64,000 nt of DNA from Pseudomonas sp. 7SR1 (GTDB lineage: Bacteria; Pseudomonadota; Gammaproteobacteria; Pseudomonadales; Pseudomonadaceae), in the NCBI RefSeq assembly GCF_900156465.1, contig NZ_LT707064.1, positions 3,356,001 to 3,420,000 on the forward strand. Reading direction: 5' to 3'. Of the stretch, positions 50,112 through 58,528 are shown piece after piece. How positions within the stretch are numbered: position 1 is the first letter of the stretch; each line of letters starts with the position of its first letter. A model generated the notes under the pieces. That model was not told the origin of the DNA. It saw only the letters and a list, made by a program, of their open reading frames with translations, and ran no database searches. The translations under genes were made by a program, and so were the position numbers.

Positions 50112-51005
50112 TCAGCCTTCCGTCAGCGCGGCGACGACCAGTCCCACATTACTCTCCAGCTCCGCCACCGGATCGGCGGCATCGGTGCTGAGCACCAGCA
50201 ATCGGCTGCCGCCCTCGGCAATGGCTGCCTTCAGCGCATCCGAAGGCTGGCGATGATGGAGCACCAGCGCCACGTCGTTGTCCTTCAACGTCGCACTCAA
50301 TTGCTTGAGGGTTTCGGCGGTCCATTCGGCATCGGGCCGGGTATCGGTGCTGATGGCGTCCAGGTTGAGCCCGCTGATCAGGTAGCCGAAATGCTCGCTC
50401 AGGTTGACCACGCTCAGGTTGTCGGCATTGGCGAGCTGTTTTTCGCTGTCGGCGCCGAGCTTGAGCAGACGCTGCTTGAGGGCCGCCAGGTTGGTATCGA
50501 TCCTCGGTTTGGCCGTCGGGGCCAGTCGCACCAGATCGGCGGCGATCACATCGGCCATGCGGCCCAGGTTATGACTGGCCATCCACGGCTGGCTCGCCAG
50601 GCCGTCGGCCATTCCCGGTTGCACGGCGATACCGGGCAGGGCGCCATCCACCGGGCGCGCGGCGTCGATTTCGACGACGCGGATATTGCTGCGTCGGGCC
50701 ATGGGATACAGCGGATCGTCCGGCCATAGCGAGCGTAGGCCGATCACCGCGTCGGCGTCACTGGCCAGCTTGCTCAGCGCCGCTGCGCCCCGGCCGCTGA
50801 AGTAGGCACTCTGGCGGGTGCCGGGCAGGTTGGCGGGGGCGGCTCGCTCCAGGCTGACATCGGTGCCCTTGAGCAAGGCCTCGCTCAATCCATAGGTAAC
50901 TGGCAGAGATGCCAGCAGACGAACCTTTTCGCTGGCGAATGACGAGGTGGCGGCCACGCCGCACAACGCGAAGGCCAGGGTCAGTTGTCGCAATGAAAAA
51001 ACCAT
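50112..51005 (-). CDS. Metal ABC transporter accessory solute-binding protein
   Basis: A 297-residue exported protein (signal MVFSLRQLTLAFALCGVAATSSFA). It is a cluster A-I/ZnuA-like binding protein but atypical: the canonical metal-binding His positions of TroA/ZnuA are not all visible (HNLGRMADVIAADL, SEHFGYLISGLNL, HHRQPS are candidates). It is the last gene of the metal operon and immediately downstream of the permease (1-bp spacing). A second binding protein of conventional type (52669-53598) is in the same operon, so this may be a helper or have different specificity. Confidence 0.85.
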   Translation of the reverse strand: MVFSLRQLTLAFALCGVAATSSFASEKVRLLASLPVTYGLSEALLKGTDVSLERAAPANLPGTRQSAYFSGRGAAALSKLASDADAVIGLRSLWPDDPLYPMARRSNIRVVEIDAARPVDGALPGIAVQPGMADGLASQPWMASHNLGRMADVIAADLVRLAPTAKPRIDTNLAALKQRLLKLGADSEKQLANADNLSVVNLSEHFGYLISGLNLDAISTDTRPDAEWTAETLKQLSATLKDNDVALVLHHRQPSDALKAAIAEGGSRLLVLSTDAADPVAELESNVGLVVAALTEG

Positions 51006-51905
51006 TTATCCAAGATTCCCTTTGAGGCTGGGGACGACGCCACGGGCGATGGCGCTCAGGGCGAAGGCGATGCCGGCCACCAGGATGATCGCGGCACCGG
51101 ATGGGATCGGCAGGTCGAAGACAATTGGCGCAAGAATCCCGCACAAGGTACTGAGGGTCGCGATCAGTACCGAACACCAGAAGAAGCCTTTCAACGATTG
51201 GCTGAGCAAGCGTGCCGCCGCGGCGGGAATCACCAGCAACGCGCCCACCAGAATGGCCCCGATGACCTTCACTGCCGCTACGGTGATCAAGGTCACCAGG
51301 ACCACGAACAGGTAATCCAGGGTCTTGACCGCCACACCGCGCACCGCCGCCAACTGCGGGTTGAAGCTGGCGAGCATGATGCGGTTGTACAGCGGCAAGG
51401 CCAGCGCCATCACCAGCGAGCCGACCACCGCCAGCACCAGCAGGTCATTGCCGTTGACCGTCAGCACCGAACCGAACAGCACGTTCTCCAGGATATGCAC
51501 GTTGATCTTGCCGGCCAGGATCAACAGCAGGCTGGCGCCCAGGGCCAGGGAAACCGACAGGAAGACGCCGATCAGCGTGTCGGGGGCCAGGCCGGTGCGG
51601 TTGCGCAGGTAATTGAGAAGGATGCCGAACAGCAGGCAGTAGCCGAACAGGCTGCCGTAGGGGCCGGTATAGGGTTCGCCCAGCAGAATGCCGATTGCCA
51701 CGCCGGTCAGTGCGGCATGGCCCACGGCCTCGGAGAAGAACGCGAAACGCTTGACCACCACCAGCGTGCCGAGGCCGCCCAGTACCGGGCCGATCAACAG
51801 CCCGGCCAACAACGCATTGACCACGAAACCGTAGGCCAGCGCCTCGGGCAGGTAACCGGACGAGGCCCAGGCCTGCACCGTCAGACGAAAGGCTTCATAA
51901 CTCAT
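51006..51905 (-). CDS. Metal ABC transporter permease (ZnuB type)
   Basis: A 299-residue protein with about eight membrane helices and no signal. Family sequence: NALLAGLLIGPVLGGLGTLVVVKRFAFFSEAVGHAALTGVAIG near the start (the EAVGHAALTGVAIG cytoplasmic loop contacts the ATPase) and VKVIGAILVGALLVIPAAAARLLSQSL later. It imports Zn2+ or Mn2+. Overlaps the ATPase gene by 1 bp and adjoins the binding-protein gene. Confidence 0.93.
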   Translation of the reverse strand: MSYEAFRLTVQAWASSGYLPEALAYGFVVNALLAGLLIGPVLGGLGTLVVVKRFAFFSEAVGHAALTGVAIGILLGEPYTGPYGSLFGYCLLFGILLNYLRNRTGLAPDTLIGVFLSVSLALGASLLLILAGKINVHILENVLFGSVLTVNGNDLLVLAVVGSLVMALALPLYNRIMLASFNPQLAAVRGVAVKTLDYLFVVLVTLITVAAVKVIGAILVGALLVIPAAAARLLSQSLKGFFWCSVLIATLSTLCGILAPIVFDLPIPSGAAIILVAGIAFALSAIARGVVPSLKGNLG

Positions 51906-52672
51906 CAGGCGGCACTCCCGTTGCTGTGTGGATGAGGGGTGCGCGGATGCGTGGAAAACAGTGACAGCAACCGTTCCGGCGTCAAGGCCTGGCGCGGCGG
52001 GCCGTCGAACAGTACCCGGCGATTCAATCCGGTGACACGGTCGGCCAGGCGCCCGACGGCTTCCAGGTCATGTTCGATCCACAGCACGGTGACACCCGCC
52101 AGGCGCCAGTCCTGCAGCAACCGCTCGAAAACCTGGATGCCAGCCTCGTCCAGGGCCGACATCGGCTCGTCCAGCACCAGCAATTGCGGCGAGGGAATCA
52201 ACCCTTGGGCCAGCAACACCCGCTGGCGCTCGCCGCCGGACAGCGCGCCCATGCGGCGCTTGCGTTTGTCTTGCATGCCGACCCGCTCCAGGGCCTGGCC
52301 GATGGCGTCGGTGTAATGCTTGCTCAAGCCGAGAAAGGCGGGCTTGCGCTGACACATCGCCGCCATGAAGTCATCCACGGTCATGGGCAGGCCCCGATCG
52401 AATTCCAGCGCCTGGGGCACATAGCCGATGACGCCGGGTTCGCCTGGCCATTGCAGGCTCAGCTGTCCCTGGTGGGGCATCTGCCCGAGCAGGGTCTTGA
52501 TCAATGAGCTCTTGCCGCCGCCGTTGGGGCCGACCAGGGCGTGGACGCTGCCGGCCTGCACCTGGAAAGCCACGCCGTCGAGAATGAGCGTGCGGCCCAG
52601 GTTCAGGCTGACGTCGGCGAATTCGACCAGGGGCCCGACGCGTTGCAGGGTGAGGGTTTCCTGGACGGTCAT
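51905..52672 (-). CDS. Metal ABC transporter ATP-binding protein (ZnuC type)
   Basis: A 255-residue ABC ATPase. Walker A GPNGGGKSS, Q-loop GYVPQ, signature LSGGERQR, Walker B LLVLDEPMSALD, H-loop LWIEHDLE, all intact. It energises the adjacent permease. It overlaps the upstream binding-protein gene by 4 bp (ATGA on the minus strand) and the permease by 1 bp. Confidence 0.94.
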   Translation of the reverse strand: MTVQETLTLQRVGPLVEFADVSLNLGRTLILDGVAFQVQAGSVHALVGPNGGGKSSLIKTLLGQMPHQGQLSLQWPGEPGVIGYVPQALEFDRGLPMTVDDFMAAMCQRKPAFLGLSKHYTDAIGQALERVGMQDKRKRRMGALSGGERQRVLLAQGLIPSPQLLVLDEPMSALDEAGIQVFERLLQDWRLAGVTVLWIEHDLEAVGRLADRVTGLNRRVLFDGPPRQALTPERLLSLFSTHPRTPHPHSNGSAA

Positions 52673-53598
52673 GCGCCGGACTCCTGGATTGCCCGGACCA
52701 CGGTGTCGAGGTTGCCGGCCATCTCCTTTTCATATTTCTCGGCGCTGTATTCACCGTAGGAAATGTGCGAAAGCGGATACAGCTTCACTCCGGATTCACG
52801 CTGGATGGTGTCGACATAGGTGGACGGGAAATCCATCTCCGAGAAGATCACCTTCACGTCCAGCTCCCGGAGTTGATCGATGGTTTTCTTCAACTGGCTG
52901 GGGCTCGGTTCGATGCCATGTGCCGGCTCCACCACGGCGGTCACTTCCAGGCCGAATTCACGCAGCAGGTAGTCGTAGGCGGCATGTACCGTGGCGACCC
53001 GCAGTTCGGCGTTGGGTGCCTGGGTCAGCTTCGCCAGGGCGGCGGCGCGCATCTGCCGCAGGCGCTTGCCATAGGCACGGGCGTTCTGGGTGTAGGCCTG
53101 GGCGTTGTCCGGGTCGAGCTTGCCCAGTTCCCGGGCAATGTTGTTGACCTGGGCAATGGAGGCACTGATGGACAGGAAGGTGTGCGGGTTCACCACCTTG
53201 CCGGCTCCCCGGGCGGCAGTACCGGTGGCGGCCAGCAGGGGAACGTTCTCGTTGGCCTCGATCACTTTCACGTCCGGGGTTTCGCTGGCGGCGATCATCC
53301 GGTCGGCGAAATCGTCATGGCCGACGCCATTGAGCACGACCACATCCAGACCGCTGATGCGCTTGATGTCCTCGGCGCGTGGTTCATAGGCATGGGGATT
53401 GAAACCGGCGGGGATCAGCGGCACTACTTCAGCCTTGTCGCCGACGATGTTGGCGACGTAACTGTAGTAAGGGTGCAGGGTAATGCCGATGCGCAGGCGC
53501 TTGGCGGTTTCGGCATTGGCCGGGGCGGTGAACAGGCAGGCCAGCAGGCCGATCAGCAGCAGGCGTAGCAAGGGCTGGCGTTGAGATGCAATAGACAT
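52669..53598 (-). CDS. Metal ABC transporter solute-binding protein (zinc/manganese type)
   Basis: A 309-residue exported protein (signal ...LLLIGLLACLFTAPANAE). Metal ligands of the TroA/ZnuA fold: H in LHPYYSYV, FNPHAYEP, PHTFLS, TVHAAYDYLL and E/D in EPAHGIEPSPS. No long His-rich loop as in classical ZnuA, which argues for another family member. Followed directly by the ATPase gene. Zinc is likely, manganese cannot be excluded. Confidence 0.92.
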   Translation of the reverse strand: MSIASQRQPLLRLLLIGLLACLFTAPANAETAKRLRIGITLHPYYSYVANIVGDKAEVVPLIPAGFNPHAYEPRAEDIKRISGLDVVVLNGVGHDDFADRMIAASETPDVKVIEANENVPLLAATGTAARGAGKVVNPHTFLSISASIAQVNNIARELGKLDPDNAQAYTQNARAYGKRLRQMRAAALAKLTQAPNAELRVATVHAAYDYLLREFGLEVTAVVEPAHGIEPSPSQLKKTIDQLRELDVKVIFSEMDFPSTYVDTIQRESGVKLYPLSHISYGEYSAEKYEKEMAGNLDTVVRAIQESGA

Positions 53599-53632
53599 GG
53601 GCGAGCGGTCTTCTCTGCAGTGAGACGTGGGG

Positions 53633-54208
53633 TCAGTGCCGGTGCTGGCGCGTTACGCCGGCATCGAACTGCGCGACGATCTGTTGCCAGCCCGCGGCGG
53701 ACAGGGTGCTGTCGTCCAGCGCGCCGGGGGGCGCGAGCGGGGTACCCCGGTTGAGCCAGATATCAGGGGCTGCGTCGGACGTTTCGCTGATGCGCATCAG
53801 AAACGAACCGGCAATGGAGGCATTGGCACTTGCACCGAAGTAGGCGTGGTCCTCCAACCGTTGCCAAGCGTGGCCGCCCCGGCTGACGGAACTCGCGTCC
53901 TTGGCGAAAGGGGCAAAGCCTTCATCGGCCAGGACCTGCGGACTGGGCAGCGCCTGTTGCTCCTCGCGCAACAGGCGGATCTCATCCAGGGTCACCCGCA
54001 GGTCGGCATAGATGCCTTGTTCGGCGGCGCTGAGGTCGCGGCGGGCGTCGATCTGGTGAGCGGCGAGGTGGCTGACATCCTGGGTTTCTCCATGCAAGGC
54101 CACGACCGAACCGGCCACAAGGACGATGAACAGGCACAGCAGCAATACGTAGAGTGTTTCATGGCCCGCGCCTGCGGGGCGGATGACCTGAGTGGTGGCG
54201 TTGCTCAT
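53633..54208 (-). CDS. Single-span membrane protein of a metal-uptake cluster (DUF6162-like)
   Basis: A 191-residue protein. One N-terminal membrane helix at about 18-40 (TLYVLLLCLFIVLVAGSVVAL), then a periplasmic domain with mixed helices (DLSAAEQGIYADLRVTLDEIRLLREEQ) ending in GWQQIVAQFDAGVTRQHRH. It resembles proteins annotated DUF6162 beside Pseudomonas zinc transporters; the match was made by memory of context only. It overlaps the upstream gene by 4 bp. No enzymatic motif. Possibly a docking or sensing partner of the importer. Confidence 0.68.
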   Translation of the reverse strand: MSNATTQVIRPAGAGHETLYVLLLCLFIVLVAGSVVALHGETQDVSHLAAHQIDARRDLSAAEQGIYADLRVTLDEIRLLREEQQALPSPQVLADEGFAPFAKDASSVSRGGHAWQRLEDHAYFGASANASIAGSFLMRISETSDAAPDIWLNRGTPLAPPGALDDSTLSAAGWQQIVAQFDAGVTRQHRH

Positions 54209-54531
54209 GGGGCCTCGATGTCGGCTTGGTCGATTTCCACCACGTGGCCAGGGCCTGCGTCGAAGAGTACGTAGAATTCGGTGTCCGGTTTCTTGAAGGT
54301 CAGTTTCGAATCGGCGCCGAGCTTGCCCGGCACCAGGATGGTTTCGTCGTAGCCGATCACGTCCAGCGTCACGCCGGGAGCGCCACTGCCGTCGGAAAAG
54401 CCGCCGGTGCACTGGATCTGCTCGGCATCGATGGCCTTGCATTCGCACATGGGGTTGTGGGCCTGGACGCCGGCGCTGAAACCGACGCACAGGAGCAGCG
54501 CCAGGCTGCGCAGAGAGGTGTTGTGGGTCAT
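54205..54531 (-). CDS. Exported hypothetical protein with CxC motif, metal cluster
   Basis: A 108-residue protein with signal MTHNTSLRSLALLLCVGFSAGVQA. The mature N-terminus HNPMCECKAIDAEQIQC has His plus three Cys in 17 residues, a plausible metal-binding or thiol site. The rest is beta-rich (PGVTLDVIGYDETIL, SKLTFKKPDTEFYVLFDAGPG). Gene overlaps both neighbours by 4 bp, so tightly operonic. Its function is unknown. Confidence 0.65.
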   Translation of the reverse strand: MTHNTSLRSLALLLCVGFSAGVQAHNPMCECKAIDAEQIQCTGGFSDGSGAPGVTLDVIGYDETILVPGKLGADSKLTFKKPDTEFYVLFDAGPGHVVEIDQADIEAP

Positions 54532-55073
54532 GGTTGGGTTCCGTGGGTCTTCAGCCAGGCAATGGTGGCCGGAGAAGCCTGGCTCAGGGGAATGGAGGCC
54601 TGGTGCATCGAACCGTCCCAGCCTTCGAGGGTGAGCCACAGTTCGGCGTCGGGCTGGGTCTTCTTCGGCACCGGCAACCAGGCGCCCATGCGATAGGGGG
54701 AACCGAAGAAAATCACTCCGGCGGCTCGCAGGCTGCGAGGCTTGCCGATGCGCAGGTAGGTGGCCTTGACCTGGCTGATGCAGCTTTGGCAAAGCGCGGC
54801 GTTGAATTGCTTCATGTGCCCGGCCGGGCCGTCGGCACGCGGGGCTTCATCGCGAAATTCGGCCAGTCGCACGCTCCAGGGACCGACCTGGATTTCGCCG
54901 ACCTCCCGTTCGCCGAGGCCGGCATCGCCCCGGAACAGGGCCGCTTCGGAAAAGTACTTGGGCATGAAGCCCAGGGGAATCAGCAGCAACAGCACGTTGA
55001 GATGGAAGCGCCATTTCTGCCAGAACAGGGTCAGGCGAGAGGGAGAGGGTGGTGCCACGGTGGTTTGGCTCAC
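54528..55073 (-). CDS. Membrane-anchored hypothetical protein with CxxC motif, metal cluster
   Basis: A 181-residue protein with a membrane helix near residues 20-40 (WRFHLNVLLLLIPLGFMP) and an exported domain containing CQSC (about 94-97), a redox- or metal-type CxxC. Sequence otherwise unrecognised. Overlaps its neighbours by 4 bp each side and follows the PepSY gene. Likely to assist metal release or delivery at the periplasmic face. Confidence 0.65.
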   Translation of the reverse strand: MSQTTVAPPSPSRLTLFWQKWRFHLNVLLLLIPLGFMPKYFSEAALFRGDAGLGEREVGEIQVGPWSVRLAEFRDEAPRADGPAGHMKQFNAALCQSCISQVKATYLRIGKPRSLRAAGVIFFGSPYRMGAWLPVPKKTQPDAELWLTLEGWDGSMHQASIPLSQASPATIAWLKTHGTQP

Positions 55074-56284
55074 AGGTTGCCCTCCGGTGATTCACGATTG
55101 ATGGACGGTTGCAGCGGGCGGACGGCCTGAGGCGCGCGCGGGGCTTTATGACTGCGCTTGAAGGCATTGGCGGTGGCCAGGGCGGTGCGTTTGGTCCAGA
55201 TCAGCAGTCCGCTGAGGACCATCATGCTCAGGATCAGGCCGAAGAAAAACCAGATGAGTTTGATCCAGAGCCCGCCGAAGTCCCCGGTGTGCAACGGGCG
55301 CATCGACTCGGTGACGAACTCCAGCGCCGTGCGATCCGACAGCAACCGCGAGGCCGCCACCTCGCCTGTATAGGGATGGATCGTGGCGGTCTGGAACATC
55401 AGCGGGTACCAGCCGCGCCCACCGATCTCCAGGTGGCTGTAGGCATTGCCGGGCATGCTGATGAAGCTCGCTTCCAGGCCAGGAATCCGTTGCCGGGCGA
55501 TCTCGACGGCCCGGTCCAGGCTCAGTTGCGGCGGTGGCAGGCCGTCGGTCGACAAGGGCACGCTTTCACGGGAGACGGCCGGTATTACCGGGGCGCTGGA
55601 AATGGAAATGTGGTTATCGCCCAGCACGGCCTGGATCAGGAACCAGGTGCCGGTAATGGAGATGACTGCGATGAACCAGATCGACCAGATGCCGCTGAGG
55701 CGGTGGAAATCTCCCCAGAAAATCCGTGCACCGTGGCGCAGGCGCAGGGTCGGATGGAAGAATCCTTTCCAGAACCGCTTGTAGACCACCAGCCCGGTCA
55801 CCAGGGAGGCCAGCAGCGGCAGCCCCAGGAACGAGACCAGATACCAGCCCCAGCTGTAGCCGTTGGTGAACGGCACCAACCACCATCCATGCAGGGCGCG
55901 GGTGAAGGCCCTGAAGTTGAACACCGGCGCCGAGCCCTGGACGATCCCGGTGTACGGGTTGACGTAGACGGTGTCGGGACGGCCGTCGGGGTAGGTCACC
56001 TTGGCCTCCAGGGCGAAATGCGACTCGTCCGGACGGGCGATGCTTAGCACCTGGGTCTGCGGCTGGGCGCGCTTGATGGCGGCGACGACCTGGTCGTAGC
56101 TGAGCCGTTGGGCATCGTCCGAGGGTTTGCTGGCGCGCATGTCCGGGTTGACCAGCCAGACGATTTCCTGGCTGACCACCGCCAGTGTGCCGGTGACGCA
56201 GACGATGAGTACAAAAAACCAGATGGGCAGCGCCAACCAGCTATGCACCAGGAACCAGAGTTTGGAGCGGGACTTCTTTGACAT
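55070..56284 (-). CDS. PepSY-associated membrane protein (PiuB-like), first gene of the metal operon
   Basis: A 404-residue protein with four likely membrane helices: near 15-37 (HSWLALPIWFFVLIVCVTGTLA), about 145-190, about 205 and about 350. Two PepSY-like periplasmic regions lie between them (YDQVVAAIKRAQPQTQVLSIARPDESHFALEA; LSLDRAVEIARQRIPGLEASF). The PepSY_TM family includes siderophore/iron reductases with transmembrane His ligands (HSWLALP, HRLSGIW, RALHGWW). It is first in an eight-gene run, so it may be an inner-membrane reductase for the imported metal complex. Confidence 0.85.
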   Translation of the reverse strand: MSKKSRSKLWFLVHSWLALPIWFFVLIVCVTGTLAVVSQEIVWLVNPDMRASKPSDDAQRLSYDQVVAAIKRAQPQTQVLSIARPDESHFALEAKVTYPDGRPDTVYVNPYTGIVQGSAPVFNFRAFTRALHGWWLVPFTNGYSWGWYLVSFLGLPLLASLVTGLVVYKRFWKGFFHPTLRLRHGARIFWGDFHRLSGIWSIWFIAVISITGTWFLIQAVLGDNHISISSAPVIPAVSRESVPLSTDGLPPPQLSLDRAVEIARQRIPGLEASFISMPGNAYSHLEIGGRGWYPLMFQTATIHPYTGEVAASRLLSDRTALEFVTESMRPLHTGDFGGLWIKLIWFFFGLILSMMVLSGLLIWTKRTALATANAFKRSHKAPRAPQAVRPLQPSINRESPEGNL

Positions 56285-56347
56285 GGCTGAACGTCTTGAT
56301 CCGATGAAAGGTTCCGTATCGCGGGCTTCGCAACACCGTGAACCATG

Positions 56348-56383
56348 AAAAACAGGCCGTGGCTTTTGCCGACGCGGCCTGTT
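56348..56383 (-). terminator. Minus-strand terminator downstream of the VOC gene
   Basis: AACAGGCCG (56351-56359) / CGGCCTGTT (56375-56383) stem with a 15-nt loop. On the minus strand it ends in TTTTTC. It lies 195 bp after the VOC stop and 64 bp before the PepSY start. Confidence 0.65.
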
Positions 56384-56578
56384 GCATCTAATTAAGACGA
56401 ACGAGCAGAGGAAATCCCGAAGATAAAGATGAAAGAAAATGTTTCGCGTTTACCGAACGCGCCCGGCCTTTGCAGATGAGCCTGTGCGCGAGAGTGACGT
56501 GTCGGTTGGCAGCCTCTGTACCGTCGGACCGCAGTGCTCGCGAACAGGCCTGGGTGATTGCAGGGATGAGCAGGGAAA

Positions 56579-57037
56579 TCAGTTTTGCTGAAACATCTCC
56601 CTGGCCCGCTGTTCGATCTGCTCCTGGGTCAAATCCTCTTTATGGGTTGCCAGAAACCACACGTGCCCATAGGGATCCTTCAGGGAACCGCTGCGGTCGC
56701 CATAGAACTGATCCCTGACTTCGCAAATCACGGTTCCACCGGCGGCGATCGCCTGGGCAAACAGGCTGTCGACGTCCTCGACGTATAGGTGCAGGCCCAC
56801 CGATGGCGATTGATCGGGATTGCTCAGCGGGCCCTGATCGCATGGCGTGCCGAGCATGATGGGGCTTCCGCCGATCCGCAGTTCGGCATGACCGATGCTC
56901 CCGTCGGGCATGGCCAGGCGCATGACTTCAGTGGCATTGAAGGCTTTTTTATAGAAATCGATGGCTTGCGCAGCTTCTTTGATGCCCAGGTAAGGCGTGA
57001 CGCTGTGGAAGCCTTCTGGAATGGCTTTGACGCCCAT
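56579..57037 (-). CDS. VOC-superfamily (PhnB/glyoxalase-like) protein
   Basis: A 152-residue protein. It has the PhnB-like pattern: SVTPYLGIKEAAQAIDFYKKAF at the start, HAELRIGGSPIMLGTP in the middle and RDQFYGDRSGSLKDPYGHVWFLATHKEDLT near the end. Likely a small metal-binding dimer; most relatives are uncharacterised. Transcribed alone, upstream of SoxR. Confidence 0.9.
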   Translation of the reverse strand: MGVKAIPEGFHSVTPYLGIKEAAQAIDFYKKAFNATEVMRLAMPDGSIGHAELRIGGSPIMLGTPCDQGPLSNPDQSPSVGLHLYVEDVDSLFAQAIAAGGTVICEVRDQFYGDRSGSLKDPYGHVWFLATHKEDLTQEQIEQRAREMFQQN

Positions 57038-57139
57038 GACATTTCTCCTTGTTCCCGTACGACGAAGAGGCCTTCGTCGATTTGCGCTTCACCACTATAG
57101 GGCAGCGACCTGGAGCCGACTCTTGCGCCGACGAACGTT

Positions 57140-57598
57140 TCAGGTCTGATCCAGCAGATGAGGGCCCGGTCCACGCTTGCCCAATACGTCCCCCTGGTTG
57201 CGCAGCGGACACGCTTGCATCGACAGGCACCCGCAGCCGATACAGCCTTCGAGCCGGTCACGCAGTGCCACCAATTGATTGATGCGTTCGTCCAGGTCGC
57301 GACTCCATTGTTGCGACAGGCGCTTCCAGTCGGCAGCCGTCGGGGCTTGGTCGGCGGGCAGGGTTTCCAGGGCCCGGCCGATTTCCGCCAGGGGGATACC
57401 CAGGCCCTGGGCCGCCTTGATCACCGCCACGCGCCGTAACACGCCCCTGGGATAGCGTCGTTGGTTGCCCTGGTTGCGGGTACTCCTGATCAGCCCCTTT
57501 GCTTCATAGAAATGCAAGGCAGTGACCGCGACGCCGCTGCGGGCGGCCACCTGGCCTACGGTGAGCGCTTTGTGGACATCGATCTGCGTCATGATCAT
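57140..57598 (-). CDS. soxR: Redox-sensitive transcriptional activator SoxR
   Basis: A 152-residue MerR-family protein. The HTH is at about residues 13-60 ([26 protein letters not shown]). A dimerisation helix follows. The [2Fe-2S] ligands are C119, C122, C124 and C130 in [12 protein letters not shown] (CX2CXCX5C). It senses redox-cycling drugs and activates promoters with long spacers. A second Met (codon 3) is an alternative start. In Pseudomonas SoxR controls efflux and monooxygenase genes rather than soxS, and the divergent gene here is one. Confidence 0.95.
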   Translation of the reverse strand: MIMTQIDVHKALTVGQVAARSGVAVTALHFYEAKGLIRSTRNQGNQRRYPRGVLRRVAVIKAAQGLGIPLAEIGRALETLPADQAPTAADWKRLSQQWSRDLDERINQLVALRDRLEGCIGCGCLSMQACPLRNQGDVLGKRGPGPHLLDQT

Positions 57599-57605
57599 TC
57601 ACCGC

Positions 57606-57635
57606 TTGACCTTGAGTTAACTGGAGGTTTACCCT
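57606..57635 (+). promoter_or_regulatory. SoxR box between -35 and -10 of the divergent ABM gene
   Basis: The dyad CCTTGAGTTAACTGGAGG (57610-57627) is a near-match to the SoxR consensus. It lies between TTGACC (57606-57611) and TACCCT (57630-57635), an overlong spacer of 18 bp, typical for MerR-type activation. Confidence 0.8.
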
Positions 57636-57684
57636 GCACGCCTTCGGATCGCAAGATTCGCCCCACCTGTATCGAGGAACCGTC

Positions 57685-58050
57685 ATGCACGTGCCTGGGA
57701 ACAATCGCAGCTTTACTCAACTGATCGAATTCGACATCGAACCGCAATGGCAGCCGACATTGATCCTGGCGCTGTCGGAACGGATCGAACGCCTGGCTCG
57801 GGATCAGCAGGGGTTTCTAAGCGCCAGTATCCAGGCCAGCGAGGATGGCAGGCGTGTACTCGGCTACTTGCAGTGGCGAACCCGCGAGGCGGGCCAAGAC
57901 GCGTTTCGATGCTTTGAAAGCGGTGACGAGGATTTCTGGCAATTGATTCCGGCGCACCGGGTCAGGGCGGTGACGTTCGGCTCGTTCCAGGTGGTGCGCA
58001 GCATCGAGCGCAGCCCGGACAATGCGCTGCATTGCCAATTGGTCGTCTGA
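57685..58050 (+). CDS. Antibiotic biosynthesis monooxygenase-like protein, SoxR target
   Basis: A 121-residue ABM/dimeric alpha-beta barrel protein. The FTQLIEFDIEPQWQPTLILALSERIERLARDQQGFLSASIQASEDGRRVL start and an end region with RVRAVTFGSFQVVRSIER show the ferredoxin-like fold. Divergent from soxR, with the SoxR box positioned in its promoter, so it should be induced by redox-cycling agents. Substrate is probably a small quinone-like or reactive metabolite; not shown. Confidence 0.88.
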   Translation: MHVPGNNRSFTQLIEFDIEPQWQPTLILALSERIERLARDQQGFLSASIQASEDGRRVLGYLQWRTREAGQDAFRCFESGDEDFWQLIPAHRVRAVTFGSFQVVRSIERSPDNALHCQLVV

Positions 58051-58163
58051 GCGCAGCGACGGGATCCGAAGCGGCGATACCCACTATCGAGAGGGTTGAT
58101 TTCTGCCCCGCGAGGCTGGCGGGTAGCCTTTGTTCCATCACCTCGGAACACTGGACACTCGCC

Positions 58164-58433
58164 ATGAATCGTATCCTTGCTGTCTTGCTGTTGTCGGCCA
58201 TCGCCGTATTGAGCGGTTGCGCCAGTTCCTCGCCTGAATTGCGTCCCTACACCGCCGAAGAAACCCGTGAACTGGCGCTTGAAGCCTTGAATCGCCGGGG
58301 ACTGTCGTTCGATGAATATCATGCGAAAAAAGCCGAGTTGCTCGGTCCATCGCAGAAGAATTCGAGCTTCGATGACCGTGGCGAGATGAGCGCTGAGCAG
58401 ACCGTACAGAAGCTGCCAGGCAGGCCAAGCTGA
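58164..58433 (+). CDS. Small hypothetical lipoprotein
   Basis: An 89-residue protein. Lipobox LSGC after MNRILAVLLLSAIAV places Cys at about residue 19. The mature part is short and charged (ETRELALEALNRRGLSFDEYHAKKAELL), predicted helical. Probably anchored to the outer membrane. Not recognised further. Confidence 0.75.
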   Translation: MNRILAVLLLSAIAVLSGCASSSPELRPYTAEETRELALEALNRRGLSFDEYHAKKAELLGPSQKNSSFDDRGEMSAEQTVQKLPGRPS

Positions 58434-58528
58434 GCGACTGTACTGCTTTAAGTTTCACTCAACTGTCCATGGGTTTGGGTCGAAACGTCGGGTAGGGTCA
58501 TTACCCGACCACCCGATGGATTCCTGCC

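Noticed and set aside
56285-56578. Zur-type operator upstream of the metal operon
   Set aside because: No GTTATA-N-TATAAC-like dyad was found; zinc regulation is inferred from gene content only.
58484-58509. Inverted repeat GTCGGGTA...TACCCGAC before the LysE gene
   Set aside because: Eight-bp arms but no T-run and position compatible with chance in a GC-rich leader; too weak to call.
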